Part shown: one piece after another, positions 48,889 to 57,900 of the stretch
Position numbering within the stretch: the stretch's first letter is position 1
How the letters are laid out: every line of letters begins with the position of its first letter
Virus record (IMG/VR): IMGVR_UViG_3300022074_000015
Location: 22,371 to 86,370 of that record
Length of the DNA: 64,000 nucleotides
Origin: a virus
Reading direction: 5' to 3' (one strand)
Notes under the pieces: model-generated
What the model was told of the DNA's origin: nothing
Databases searched by the model: none
What the model saw: the letters and a program-made list of their open reading frames with translations, nothing else
Position numbers and translations under genes: made by a program

Positions 48889-51494
48889 TGTTAGAGGAGT
48901 CTTTACTAAAAACTAATTTTATTGGAAGGGATGGTTTCCGTTGGTGGATTGGTCAGATACCACCAGAAGAGGAGGAGTATGCTCAACAAAATGATGGCGG
49001 CGGATGGGGTAATAGAGTAAAAGTTCGTATTATGGGGTACCACCCATATAGTCTAAATGATCTTCCAAATAAAGATTTGCCCTGGGCAATTGTTCTTTTA
49101 GGAACCACAGATGGTTCTGGAGCAGCTAATAGAGCAAAAACAATAGCAGTATCTCCAGGTGATACTGTTTTTGGATTCTTCTTGGATGGCGATAATGCTC
49201 AGGTTCCTGTAATTGTTGGAGTTTTTGGTAGAACAAGTCAGGTTCCATCTGATAATTATTTAAGTCCATTTGTACCATTTACTGGAAGAACTGGATCGAT
49301 AAACAATGATGGTTCTTTTATCGCGTCAAGTGAATCTAATGAGCAGAATACAACTAGTCAACCATCACCGCCTGCCGTAGATAAGAAAACTGCTGACAAA
49401 ATTAATTCGGAAGTAAATCCAGAAAATGATCCTAGAAAAAAGGTAAATGCTGCATCAAATGTTATTGGTCAAAAAGTAACCGTAGCGTCTACAGATAGAG
49501 ATAGTGCTCCTCAGAAAATTAAGAATGAAACTGAAAACTTTGTAACAAGAATACAGGAGATCATATCAAGTGTTCAAGGTGGTTTTGATGCTATCAATGT
49601 TGGCATTAACAGTATTACTAGTGCCGTTGATGGAGTAAAACAAAGAATCTTTGAAGAAATTGATGGCGTAACTGCTGGAATTCAGAAAAGTGCCACTAAG
49701 ATGGTTCAGGATATGACAAAGAATCTATCTGAAGCCATGGTTCCTGTCTTGAATGGTGGTCTACAGGTTTTATATGATACTGTTTACGCTACAGTTCTTG
49801 CTGCCACTGGCAATCCTATTGCCGCTGATAAAGCAGGCACCATTGCCCAAGCACTGTTTATTTCCCCTGTTAAAGAATTATCTGATGCCATACCATGTGT
49901 AGCAAATAATGTTATTAATGGTCTTGGTGATATGATAAAAGGTGTTCTACAAAGTGTTGCTGAAAATGTAAATAATTTTGTATCATGTATTGGAGACCAA
50001 GTCATTGGTTCAATAATGAATCATATTATTGGAGGAGTTACTAAATTCTTACAACCATTAATGGGTGGATTGGATAAAATTTTGATGGGATTCAGTCCTC
50101 TTGACTTCTTAAGAAGTACTGCTGATGCCATTTTAGGTTTAGCAGATAAACTTGGATGTAATGAAATAGCACCAGAGTTTGATTTAGCTTCTAATGAATG
50201 GGTGATAGGAAAGGGAACAACAGATAAAGTTGGAGTACCAGTAGAAGACATTTTAAGAACTGCCAATGAGGCACAAAATTTAGCAGAATTGGCAATCAAT
50301 ACAGTTCAAGATATTGCTGGTGCTACTGGATCTCTTGGAGTATTTGATTTTGCTAATCCTAGTGTCTCTGTTCCTGGATTCAAAAGTCCTCTTGGAGAAT
50401 GTTTTGCCGGTCCACCAGAACTTGGTGGATGTGGTGGAACAAAAGTTAAAATCTTTGGTGGTGGTATCAATGGAGTCGGTGGTGTTGCTAAAGCAATCCT
50501 TCAACTTTCAGATGCTGGCAGAGGTGTTACTGGTAGTTTAATTGGTGTTGATTTAGTTAATGGTGGTGGAGGATACACATTCCCACCATTTGTCGAAGTT
50601 GTTGATGAATGTAAAAGTGGATATGGTGCCGCTGCTAGAGCTGTGATTGATTATAATCCAGACTCACCAACGTATCAAGAAATAATTGATATCTATGTTG
50701 AATCACCAGGAACTGATTATACCCCTGGTGATGATGAAGAGGATTACATTACTGATGATGAAAATGGTCCTATAATCGTTAAATCTGGAGGTGGATACGA
50801 TCCTGATGATGATAAAGTTATTGATACTAATGGTAATGAATATGAAATAGAAACAGATGATGATGGTAGAATTACAAAATTAATTAAGATACCTAAAAAG
50901 ACTGAAGGAGTTGATGATGATCTTGATATTCCATCCATTGAAGAAGGATTAGAATACTTTATTACTTCTAAGAAAGGAATTGGTGCCATCTTACGTCCAC
51001 GTCTTATCACTAGACCAAAAGATCCTCAAGGTGAGATCAAGACAGTTGTTGATTGTATTTCATCAGATGATCTGCTTGTTGGATATGTTGATGGTAAAGA
51101 ATACTATGGTCCATTCCATATACACCCATCAAATGGTAGAAAGATGGTAGGTATAATTCATTCCTCCACAAAACACAAATTCATCTATGATACTAAAGAG
51201 GAAAGTCTTGGTTCAACATCATATAGTACAGAGACTGGAGGATCAGTTTCAAATGTTACCACTACAGATAGTGTAGATACACCAACTGCTACACCATCAC
51301 CAACTCCTGCTCCAGAGCCAACTCCAACTCCAACTCCAGCACCATCTCCACCATCACAACAATCTTATGGTAGTGGTGGCGCAGGTGGATCTTCCCCAAC
51401 ACCTTCACCTACTCCTCCATCACCATCACCACCACCATCACCACCAACTCCTCCACCATCCTCTGGTGGTGGTGGCGGATATGGCGGATACTAA
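48888..51494 (+). CDS. gp5: gp5-like baseplate hub OB-fold protein lacking lysozyme
   Basis: 868 residues. Residues 1-125 form the gp5 OB-fold (GRDGFRWWIGQIP, NRVKVRIMGYHPYSLNDLPNKDLPWAIVLLGTT, SPGDTVFGFFLDGDNAQVPVIVGVFGR). T4 gp5 next has a lysozyme domain; none is seen here. Instead there is a long helical middle (about 220-460), a GGGYTFPPFVEVVDECKSG beta module, an acidic DDDDK-type region, and a Pro/Thr/Ser-rich tail ending in GGGGGYGGY. It probably anchors the spike encoded by the next gene. Confidence 0.8.
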   Translation: MLEESLLKTNFIGRDGFRWWIGQIPPEEEEYAQQNDGGGWGNRVKVRIMGYHPYSLNDLPNKDLPWAIVLLGTTDGSGAANRAKTIAVSPGDTVFGFFLDGDNAQVPVIVGVFGRTSQVPSDNYLSPFVPFTGRTGSINNDGSFIASSESNEQNTTSQPSPPAVDKKTADKINSEVNPENDPRKKVNAASNVIGQKVTVASTDRDSAPQKIKNETENFVTRIQEIISSVQGGFDAINVGINSITSAVDGVKQRIFEEIDGVTAGIQKSATKMVQDMTKNLSEAMVPVLNGGLQVLYDTVYATVLAATGNPIAADKAGTIAQALFISPVKELSDAIPCVANNVINGLGDMIKGVLQSVAENVNNFVSCIGDQVIGSIMNHIIGGVTKFLQPLMGGLDKILMGFSPLDFLRSTADAILGLADKLGCNEIAPEFDLASNEWVIGKGTTDKVGVPVEDILRTANEAQNLAELAINTVQDIAGATGSLGVFDFANPSVSVPGFKSPLGECFAGPPELGGCGGTKVKIFGGGINGVGGVAKAILQLSDAGRGVTGSLIGVDLVNGGGGYTFPPFVEVVDECKSGYGAAARAVIDYNPDSPTYQEIIDIYVESPGTDYTPGDDEEDYITDDENGPIIVKSGGGYDPDDDKVIDTNGNEYEIETDDDGRITKLIKIPKKTEGVDDDLDIPSIEEGLEYFITSKKGIGAILRPRLITRPKDPQGEIKTVVDCISSDDLLVGYVDGKEYYGPFHIHPSNGRKMVGIIHSSTKHKFIYDTKEESLGSTSYSTETGGSVSNVTTTDSVDTPTATPSPTPAPEPTPTPTPAPSPPSQQSYGSGGAGGSSPTPSPTPPSPSPPPSPPTPPPSSGGGGGYGGY
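51287..51491 (+). repeat. Low-complexity Pro/Ser/Thr and Gly coding repeat
   Basis: The 3' end of the gp5-like gene is made of repeated CCA/TCA/ACT triplets (PTPSPTPAPEPTPTP, PSPSPPPSPPTPPP) ending in GGT/GGC runs. It is a flexible, proline-rich tail and prone to slippage. Confidence 0.75.
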
Positions 51495-51500
51495 TAAATA
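51493..51500 (+). promoter_or_regulatory. T4-type late promoter AATAAATA
   Basis: AATAAATA just after the gp5-like stop, 17 nt before the ATG at 51518. Confidence 0.5.
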
Positions 51501-51517
51501 TCACAAACGAGGTATCC

Positions 51518-52117
51518 ATGTCCCATAAGTTTTCAAAAAGAAGAGTAGAGTCATACAGTCCTGATTTTAGACTTGAAACCGCAAATCCGCAGATGGGTTT
51601 CAATGGTTCAGGTGTGTATGATTTTTATGGGAGAACAGATAATGGTGACGTATCACTACAGGGGTTATGTCAAGGTGGAATTTACCATTTTTATAATGAC
51701 AGAACTATTGAAATTGTAGCAGGAGCAAAAAATAATAGAGGAAGTGTTGATGTCTGTATCACCGGGATGAAGGGTAGCATTGTCATAAGTGCACTAGAGA
51801 ATGGTGATGTTAGAGTTTCTGGTAAAGATATTATATTCGATGCTAAAAATAATATAAAATTTAAGTGTGGTGAGAATTTTACAATTGATGCTGGTAATAA
51901 ATTTGATATTAATGCTAAAGAAGCATATTGTGACGCACCACACTCCTATGGTCCAGATTGTATCGCAACTGAATTTAATGCAAATTCTTTCATGGGACAG
52001 GTTTTTTCGGGTCTTGCTGCAGAGGGTATTGCCAGAGCAGCTATCACTGGAGCAGGTGGACCAGGTTTAGTTGGTGTTACAGAAATCGCAAATGGAGCAA
52101 TTAAGGCACTATCATAA
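51518..52117 (+). CDS. Beta-helical central spike protein (detached gp5 C-terminal needle)
   Basis: 199 residues. The centre (about 70-145) has short repeats of the kind found in gp5 and VgrG triple-stranded beta-helices: SIVISALENGDVRVSGKDIIFDAKNNIKFKCGENFTIDAGNKFDINAKEAYCD. The C-terminus is Ala/Gly-rich. In T4 this needle is the C-terminal part of gp5; here it follows the OB-fold protein as a separate gene, as in other phages with a separate spike. It would puncture the outer membrane. Overlaps the next gene (TAATGG). Confidence 0.7.
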   Translation: MSHKFSKRRVESYSPDFRLETANPQMGFNGSGVYDFYGRTDNGDVSLQGLCQGGIYHFYNDRTIEIVAGAKNNRGSVDVCITGMKGSIVISALENGDVRVSGKDIIFDAKNNIKFKCGENFTIDAGNKFDINAKEAYCDAPHSYGPDCIATEFNANSFMGQVFSGLAAEGIARAAITGAGGPGLVGVTEIANGAIKALS

Positions 52118-53718
52118 TGGATAACAAAGTATTTTTCGATTCTACATTTTATGCTCCGGCATCTTTTTATAGTGATGTATCTGTTGATAAAAATGTAAAT
52201 ATTGGTGCAGCAAGTATTTCATATGGTTCAACTGATAAATCAATAATTATTTTAAATAATGGTAACGAAAAGGTTCGTATTGGAATTGATGGAGAAATTG
52301 GTGTTGGTGGTGCTAATTATGGTAATACAGGTCAAGTATTAACCTCTAATGGTTCTGGAAGTGCTCCTACATGGCAAAATAATTCTGGTTCTGGAGGAAT
52401 TATTTCTGTTAAAGATTACGGTGCTGTAGGAAACGGTAGCACGGATGACACTAGTGCTATTCAATCAGTTCTTGATGATCCCGCCAATCACAAAGCCATT
52501 TACTTCCCTGCTGGAGATTATGTTATTACCGCACCTCTAACTTCATCTTTAAATGGACGTAAAATCTATGGTGAGGGTACTATCACTACTACTGCTGCTG
52601 CCCTCGCTGCTGCTTCTGGAAGTCCTGAAGTGCTGTTGAAAGCTTTTGTATTTACGGAAGCTGAATATGTTGATTTCTCTTTGGACTGTAACGGTAACAA
52701 CTTAATTGAGATTTTTGCACAGTTTAATCGTTGTTTAGATCCACACATTCACCATTGTAGAGTTAGAGATCTGGAATCACCTGTTCATCCGACAGGTGGT
52801 AAAGCTATTGCATTTGAATTGTTCAACAAATCTGATACTAATAATAATCCTCCATTATTTACTTCCATTGACACTGGAGCAAAAATTACTGATAATTACA
52901 TTACCAATCTAATTGCCCATGATCATCCAACTATCCAAGGAAGAGGAATGGCAAGAGCAGTTGCTTTTGATACTGATAGAATACTTAGTAAACCTATTTT
53001 AATTGCTGATAATATTATCGACACTGTTGCAGGTAATGAGGGTGATGCAATCTCAGTTATGAGTGTAGCACCTGACGATGGTAATAGCCAAACTCTTCCT
53101 GTTTATTACAATGCCAACGTATTCATAACTGGTAATCATATTAAAGACTTTAACCGTCGTGGATGTAAAATTAAGTTCAACTCCGCAGTAATTTCTAACA
53201 ATACTTTCTATAATACCTGGACTTCATCTCCTGTTAATGATCAAGGTGTATCTGTTGTTCAAGGTGTAGTTGATCTGGTCAACGGATCTGACCATATCGT
53301 TAGTGGTAACAAATTCGTTAACACTGAATATATGGCTCAGATTAGAATTGCAACTGAACAGGCTGATGATGGTGGAAATCCACCAACTGTTTATGAGTAT
53401 GAAAAAGTAAATAACTGCGTTATTAGAGATAACGTTTTTACTCAAATTAGTGGTGAAACTACTGGTACTTTAATTTTTGTTTCATCCTCTAATTCTGCTG
53501 ATACTGCTAATCAAGGAACAAATTTAACTATTAAAGGTAATTCCTTTGATGTTCCTGGATATAGTGGATTATGTATTAGAGTAATTCGTACAAAAAATGT
53601 AATTGTTGTAGACAACGCTGGTATAATTGGTAGTAGTGCAACTGGAGTTCATATACCATCTTCCGGTCTTGTTACCAATAGTATCATCGATAATAATAAT
53701 TTCTTAGTGTCTCAGTAA
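52117..53718 (+). CDS. Pectate-lyase-like tailspike
   Basis: 533 residues. After a short fibre-like head (residues 1-90, NIGAASISYGSTDKSIIILNNGNEKVRIG and GQVLTSNGSGSAPTW) comes the classic opening of right-handed beta-helix tailspikes, ISVKDYGAVGNGSTDDTSAIQSVLDDPANHKAIYFPAGDYVIT, followed by coils such as KITDNYITNLIAHDHP, ILIADNIIDTVAGNEGDAISV, VFITGNHIKDFNRRGCKI and CVIRDNVFTQISG. Such proteins bind and often cut surface polysaccharide. Catalytic residues cannot be named from sequence. It ends the rightward tail operon. Confidence 0.8.
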   Translation: MDNKVFFDSTFYAPASFYSDVSVDKNVNIGAASISYGSTDKSIIILNNGNEKVRIGIDGEIGVGGANYGNTGQVLTSNGSGSAPTWQNNSGSGGIISVKDYGAVGNGSTDDTSAIQSVLDDPANHKAIYFPAGDYVITAPLTSSLNGRKIYGEGTITTTAAALAAASGSPEVLLKAFVFTEAEYVDFSLDCNGNNLIEIFAQFNRCLDPHIHHCRVRDLESPVHPTGGKAIAFELFNKSDTNNNPPLFTSIDTGAKITDNYITNLIAHDHPTIQGRGMARAVAFDTDRILSKPILIADNIIDTVAGNEGDAISVMSVAPDDGNSQTLPVYYNANVFITGNHIKDFNRRGCKIKFNSAVISNNTFYNTWTSSPVNDQGVSVVQGVVDLVNGSDHIVSGNKFVNTEYMAQIRIATEQADDGGNPPTVYEYEKVNNCVIRDNVFTQISGETTGTLIFVSSSNSADTANQGTNLTIKGNSFDVPGYSGLCIRVIRTKNVIVVDNAGIIGSSATGVHIPSSGLVTNSIIDNNNFLVSQ

Positions 53719-53723
53719 CACCC

Positions 53724-53752
53724 TTGACTCTCCGACCCAAATGGGTTATAAT
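53724..53752 (+). promoter_or_regulatory. Early promoter TTGACT-17-TATAAT
   Basis: TTGACT at 53724-53729, a 17-nt spacer and TATAAT at 53747-53752, directly after the tailspike stop. It would transcribe the two small genes and the tRNA cluster early. Confidence 0.8.
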
Positions 53753-53777
53753 ATTGAGGTATTCAACGGAACACACA

Positions 53778-53969
53778 ATGAACGAAACTTATGTTTCAGG
53801 TGTGATAATTGACATTTGTACCCGCACATTTTTTCTTTACAGTGATGATGGAGACTCTGAAATTGTAGAGTGTGAAAATGCCATTCAATTTATGAATGTG
53901 TTAGAAAAATGCACGACACATTTGAATGCAGATCAAATTGAATATGCAGATTTATCGTTGAAGGAATGA
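53778..53969 (+). CDS. Small hypothetical protein before the tRNAs
   Basis: 63 residues from ATG 53778 (upstream in-frame codons overlap the promoter and are unlikely to be translated). MNETYVSGVIIDICTRTFFLYSDDGDSEIVECENAIQFMNVLEKCTTHLNADQIEYADLSLKE: a beta-rich N-terminal part then a helix, with three Cys and net negative charge. I do not recognise a family. It is the first gene after the 53724 promoter and its stop overlaps the start of the Phd-like gene. Confidence 0.55.
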   Translation: MNETYVSGVIIDICTRTFFLYSDDGDSEIVECENAIQFMNVLEKCTTHLNADQIEYADLSLKE

Positions 53970-54142
53970 TGGAAATTTTTACTTTGAAAGAATGGCAAGA
54001 GAATTTTGATGAACTCTTCGCAAGAGTTGAAAATGGAGAGCACATAGGTATTGTGCGAGAAGATGGTACAGCAGCAGTATTCGTGCCAGCAGATGATGAA
54101 CTGCTGCGAATATACAAGGATGATAACAACGAAGCACAGTAA
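53966..54142 (+). CDS. Phd/YefM-like antitoxin-type protein without a toxin partner
   Basis: 58 residues. FTLKEWQENFDELFARVENGEHIGIVREDGTAAVFVPADDELLRI follows the Phd/YefM pattern: an N-terminal LxExxxNxxELxxRVExGExIxIxRxGxxxAVxVPxD segment that forms the DNA-binding fold. In toxin-antitoxin modules a RelE or Doc toxin gene follows; here three tRNAs follow and no toxin is visible. It may repress its own promoter or neutralise a host toxin; both are inference. Two possible ATG starts lie at 53966 and 53969. Confidence 0.65.
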   Translation: MMEIFTLKEWQENFDELFARVENGEHIGIVREDGTAAVFVPADDELLRIYKDDNNEAQ

Positions 54143-54155
54143 TCACGAATCATCC

Positions 54156-54227
54156 GGGACTGTCGCCTAAAGGTAAAGGCCCTCTGCTTATAACGGAGTG
54201 ATCTGGGTTCAAGTCCCAGCAGTCCTA
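54156..54227 (+). tRNA. tRNA-Ile (anticodon UAU)
   Basis: Cloverleaf by eye: acceptor GGGACTG with CAGTCCT plus discriminator A, D stem GCC/GGC, anticodon stem CTCTG/CGGAG with loop CTTATAA giving anticodon TAT, T arm CTGGG-TTCAAGT-CCCAG. It reads AUA, an isoleucine codon rare in GC-richer hosts. CCA is not encoded. Confidence 0.85.
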
Positions 54228-54230
54228 TTT

Positions 54231-54303
54231 GCTTCCTTAGCAATCTGGTGAATGCAGCAAACTCATAATTTGCCTAAGGAGAGTTCGATCCTCTCAGGAA
54301 GCA
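54231..54303 (+). tRNA. tRNA with CAU anticodon (Met or lysidine-type Ile2)
   Basis: Acceptor GCTTCCT/AGGAAGC plus A, D stem GCA/TGC, anticodon stem GCAAA/TTTGC with loop CTCATAA (anticodon CAT), T arm GAGAG-TTCGATC-CTCTC. It begins 3 nt after the Ile tRNA. Whether it is elongator Met or Ile2 cannot be decided by eye. CCA is not encoded. Confidence 0.85.
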
Positions 54304-54447
54304 TTCGACGGGGAATGAGTTCGCCCGCGACGGTGCTAACCACACTGTGATCTAGAGAGTTGGTTACTTTCTTTTTGCTCCGCTACAGACTGTCAGTATG
54401 TTGGGTGTAGTGCCCCATAGCAAGCATACTGATAAGTGTAGTGTTCT
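54304..54447 (+). ncRNA. Structured 144-nt spacer between tRNA genes
   Basis: No ORF of note. It can fold into TAACCA (54337-54342)/TGGTTA (54361-54366) and a longer TCAGTATG (54393-54400)/CATACTGA (54425-54432) stem enclosing TGGG/CCCA. It would be transcribed with the tRNAs. It may be a decayed tRNA or an unknown small RNA; no family is recognised. Confidence 0.35.
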
Positions 54448-54532
54448 GCGAGTATGGTGGAATCGGTAGACACACCAGACTTAAAATCTGTTGAGCATTA
54501 CGCTCGTGGGAGTTCAAGTCTCCCTACTCGCA
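54448..54532 (+). tRNA. tRNA-Leu (anticodon UAA)
   Basis: Class II tRNA of 85 nt: acceptor GCGAGTA/TACTCGC plus A, anticodon loop CTTAAAA (anticodon TAA), a long variable arm GAGC-ATTAC-GCTC, T arm GGGAG-TTCAAGT-CTCCC. It reads UUA, a common codon in AT-rich phage genes. Confidence 0.9.
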
Positions 54533-54539
54533 CTAAATA
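54532..54539 (+). promoter_or_regulatory. T4-type late promoter ACTAAATA
   Basis: ACTAAATA starting on the last base of tRNA-Leu, 16 nt before the ATG at 54556. Confidence 0.45.
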
Positions 54540-54555
54540 CCTAAAAAGAGGTATC

Positions 54556-54867
54556 ATGAAGAACGTTTTTGAGGTTAGCTCGTCTCTAGTTTGGTATAAC
54601 GATGAGAGAATGATCGTCAAGATGTACTTCTTAAATGATATCCCATTTACTTTTGATGAATTGCCTGTTGGTCATCTTTGGGATCAAGACTTGGTTAAAG
54701 AAGCAAATGGAAATAAGAGTTTTGACGTAGATGATGTTTACAGAGGATCTAATTATTTGATGCAAGAAGCATGTCATCCATGCTTTGATTCAATTGAGAT
54801 TTCAAACCCAGAAGTATTGCCAGAAGATCTAGTATCTTATTTTGACGAGGAAGATTTAAGGGGATAA
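54556..54867 (+). CDS. Small acidic hypothetical protein
   Basis: 103 residues from ATG 54556, with AAAGAGGT upstream; a longer reading frame runs back through the tRNA-Leu gene and is not used. MKNVFEVSSSLVWYNDERMIVKMYFLNDIPFTFDELPVGHLWDQDLVKEANGNKSFDVDDVYRGSNYLMQEACHPCFDSIEISNPEVLPEDL: mixed alpha/beta, acidic, with a C-H-P-C motif near residue 75. No family recognised. It lies between the tRNAs and a giant fibre gene and has its own late promoter. Confidence 0.6.
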   Translation: MKNVFEVSSSLVWYNDERMIVKMYFLNDIPFTFDELPVGHLWDQDLVKEANGNKSFDVDDVYRGSNYLMQEACHPCFDSIEISNPEVLPEDLVSYFDEEDLRG

Positions 54868-54870
54868 ATA
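54863..54870 (+). promoter_or_regulatory. T4-type late promoter GATAAATA
   Basis: GATAAATA overlapping the stop of the 54556 gene, 32 nt before the ATG at 54903. Confidence 0.55.
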
Positions 54871-54902
54871 AAACATAGAAATCTAACGGTTGTCAGAATA
54901 AG

Positions 54903-57900
54903 ATGCCTCTTAATAAGCTTGAGAATTTTATCAAGAATGCTGAAGGTCGCATTCTATATGTAAACCCTAATGACCTTGACTCTACTGATGGTATTGAAAA
55001 CCAAGGTAATTCATTAACAAAACCCTTCAAAACTATTCAGAGAGCACTGCTAGAGTCGGCAAGATTCTCATATTTAAGGGGTGATGATAATGACTTAGTA
55101 GAGAAAACTACTATTCTTGTGTTCCCTGGTGAGCATTTAATTGATAATAGACCCGGTTATGCAATAAAAGACGTTGCCAATAACGCTATTTCTGTTGCAC
55201 CAAATGGCGCAGAATCTGCTGCTCAAAATGAATTAACACTTACTCTTAATTCTAATTTTGATTTAACTCAAGAAAATAATATTCTCTATAAGTTTAACAG
55301 TATCAATGGTGGTATAATTATTCCCCGTGGTACCTCTATTGTTGGTCTAGATTTAAGAAAGACTAAAGTCAGACCAAAATATGTTCCAAATCCAACTGAT
55401 GATAACGTTCGTAGTTCTGCTATCTTCAGAATTACTGGTGCTTGTTATTTCTGGCAGTTCACTTTCTTTGATGGTGATGAGGCAGGATTAGTCTATACTG
55501 ATCCAATTGACTTCTCTACAAACAATAGATCTAAACCAACTTTCTCACACCACAAACTTACTTGTTTTGAGTATGCTGATGGTGTTAATATCCCAGGTGG
55601 ATATTCGCTTACAGACCTTGATATGTATTACAGCAAGGTTAGTAACGCATTTAATAGAGCCTCTGGAAGAGAGATTGATCAGAAGTATCCAGCGTCTCCA
55701 CTGTCTTTTGCCAAGCAACGCCCAGAATGGGAAATTGTTGGTGCTTTTGCCTCTGATCCAATCACTATCTCTGGTATTATTTCTGGTGATGGATCTACTC
55801 CATCCAACGTTGTTACGGTCGAGACTCAATCTGCTCATGGTCTCAATGCGGGAACACCAGTCAAAATTAAGGGTATCAATGTAGAAGATTATAATATCTC
55901 AACAAAAGTAGTTTCTGTTATTAGTGAGAGAAAATTCACATACTCTTTACCATCGGTAAGGGCTAATCTACCTGCTGGAGCTCCTGCGGGTCTGGCACCA
56001 GGAAACGGTGCCGCTGCTATTATTGAAACTGACACTGTTTCTGGTGCTTCACCATATATCTTCAATGTTTCTTTGCGATCTGTATATGGTATACAGGGAA
56101 TGCATGCTGATGGTTCCAAAGCGGATGGTTTCCGCTCTATGGTTGTTGCTCAGTTTACCGCCGTCTCTCTTCAAAAAGACGATCGTGCCTTTGTAAAATA
56201 CGATCCATCAAATAGAAGATGGAGTGGTATTGGATATGGAAGAGTCAATGGAGAAGCATTATCACAAGAATCGTCTTCAAGTAATGATGCCACAGTATTC
56301 CATCTAGATTCTGATGCTGTCTATAGGGATGGATGGACTTCAACCCATATTAAGATGTCAAACGATTCGGTCATTCAGATCGTTTCTGTGTTTGCTATTG
56401 GTTTCCATAAGCATTTTGAGTGTTTGAGTGGTGGTGACGCATCTATTACTAACTCTAACTCAAACTTTGGTCAATTCTCCTTAGCTGCTGATGGATTTAA
56501 GAGGGCAGCATTTGACAAAGATGATAGAGGTTATATAACTGGTGTTGTGACTCCTAGATCTCTTGGTAATAGTGAGGTAGAAATTGAATGGGCACAATTT
56601 GATCTTGCAAAACATGACGATACGGGATTTCCAGAAAGAGTTTATTTGCTGGGATATACTGTTGAATCAGAACCACCCCCAATTATTGCTCAAGGATTTA
56701 GAGTTGGTGCCAAAGTAAATGACACAGTATTCTTAAAGGATTCTAGCGGCGCTACATTTGAAGCCACGACTTTAATGACAGATACCATACCAGTAAATGG
56801 TGGTAGTAATACTGTTACTGGTTCTGATACTTCTGCTAAAGTTTTCACTGGAATTACTCTTGGAACTGTAAATGGTCAAACTGTTTATTCCTGTACTCAA
56901 GCTCACAATCTGTCTGATGGAGAATCTATCAGAATTTTCAGTGAAACTGGTGATTTACCTGAAGGATTAGAGAGTAATAAAGTTTATTACGCTGTTACTA
57001 AATCTACTTCAAATATTTCGTTATCTAATAATCAATTCCGTATTGCTTCATCGGTTACTAATGCTAACCTCGCTGAACCAATTACAATTAGAAGTTATGG
57101 CGGGGTTCAACTTAGAGTAGAGAGTAGAGTTTCTGATAAAAAAGCAGGTGAAATCGGTCATCCAATTCAATATGATTATAGTAAAGCAAACTGGTTTGTA
57201 TACGTATCCGGTTCTAATAATACACTGACTAGTAAACTTACTCAGTTGGAAGCAGATGGTGCCAATTCTAACCCAGTAATTACAGAAACCGAAATATCTT
57301 ACTTCCGAAGAATTGAGGATGGAAGAAGTATTGATGAAAAAATTTACAAATTGCGTTATGTTGTTCCAAAAGAACTTAACAATTCTAGAGATCCAGTAAC
57401 TGGTTTTGTCTTACAAGAATCTGCTACTGTTAATGTAAGAGATGCTAGTGATTTTAGCATCACAAGTATAACATCACAAGATTATGATTTTGATCGTAAT
57501 CCTAGATTTATTAGTAGTTGCACTTATACACCATCAACTGATACTATTAGAATCACAGCAGATAGATCTCATAGTCTCAAAGTAGGTGATTTTGTAAATC
57601 TCAATAATATCCCTAGTACAAATAATTCGGCAAGTAGAGATAAATTTGGATTTAACGGAAGTTTTGAGGTAGATACTATTGTTGATGGTAAGACATTTAC
57701 TGTAAAGGATACTGATGTTTTTGGAATTGCTCGTGATCCTGGAGATCCTATCATTGATGTTCAAACGAGAGACAAGAATCTACCAAACTTCTCTAGAAAT
57801 GATATAAGGAAAAATCATTACATCTATCGTGTAGAGACGGTTACTCCTTTTATAAAAGATGTACAGGATGGTGTTTACTATCTTTATGTTCTCAATGCTG

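Noticed and set aside
54304-54447. A fourth tRNA between tRNA-CAU and tRNA-Leu
   Set aside because: No cloverleaf with acceptor, anticodon and T arm could be drawn.
54454-54555. N-terminal extension of the 54556 gene through tRNA-Leu
   Set aside because: It would translate the tRNA sequence; the ATG at 54556 has a good ribosome site.
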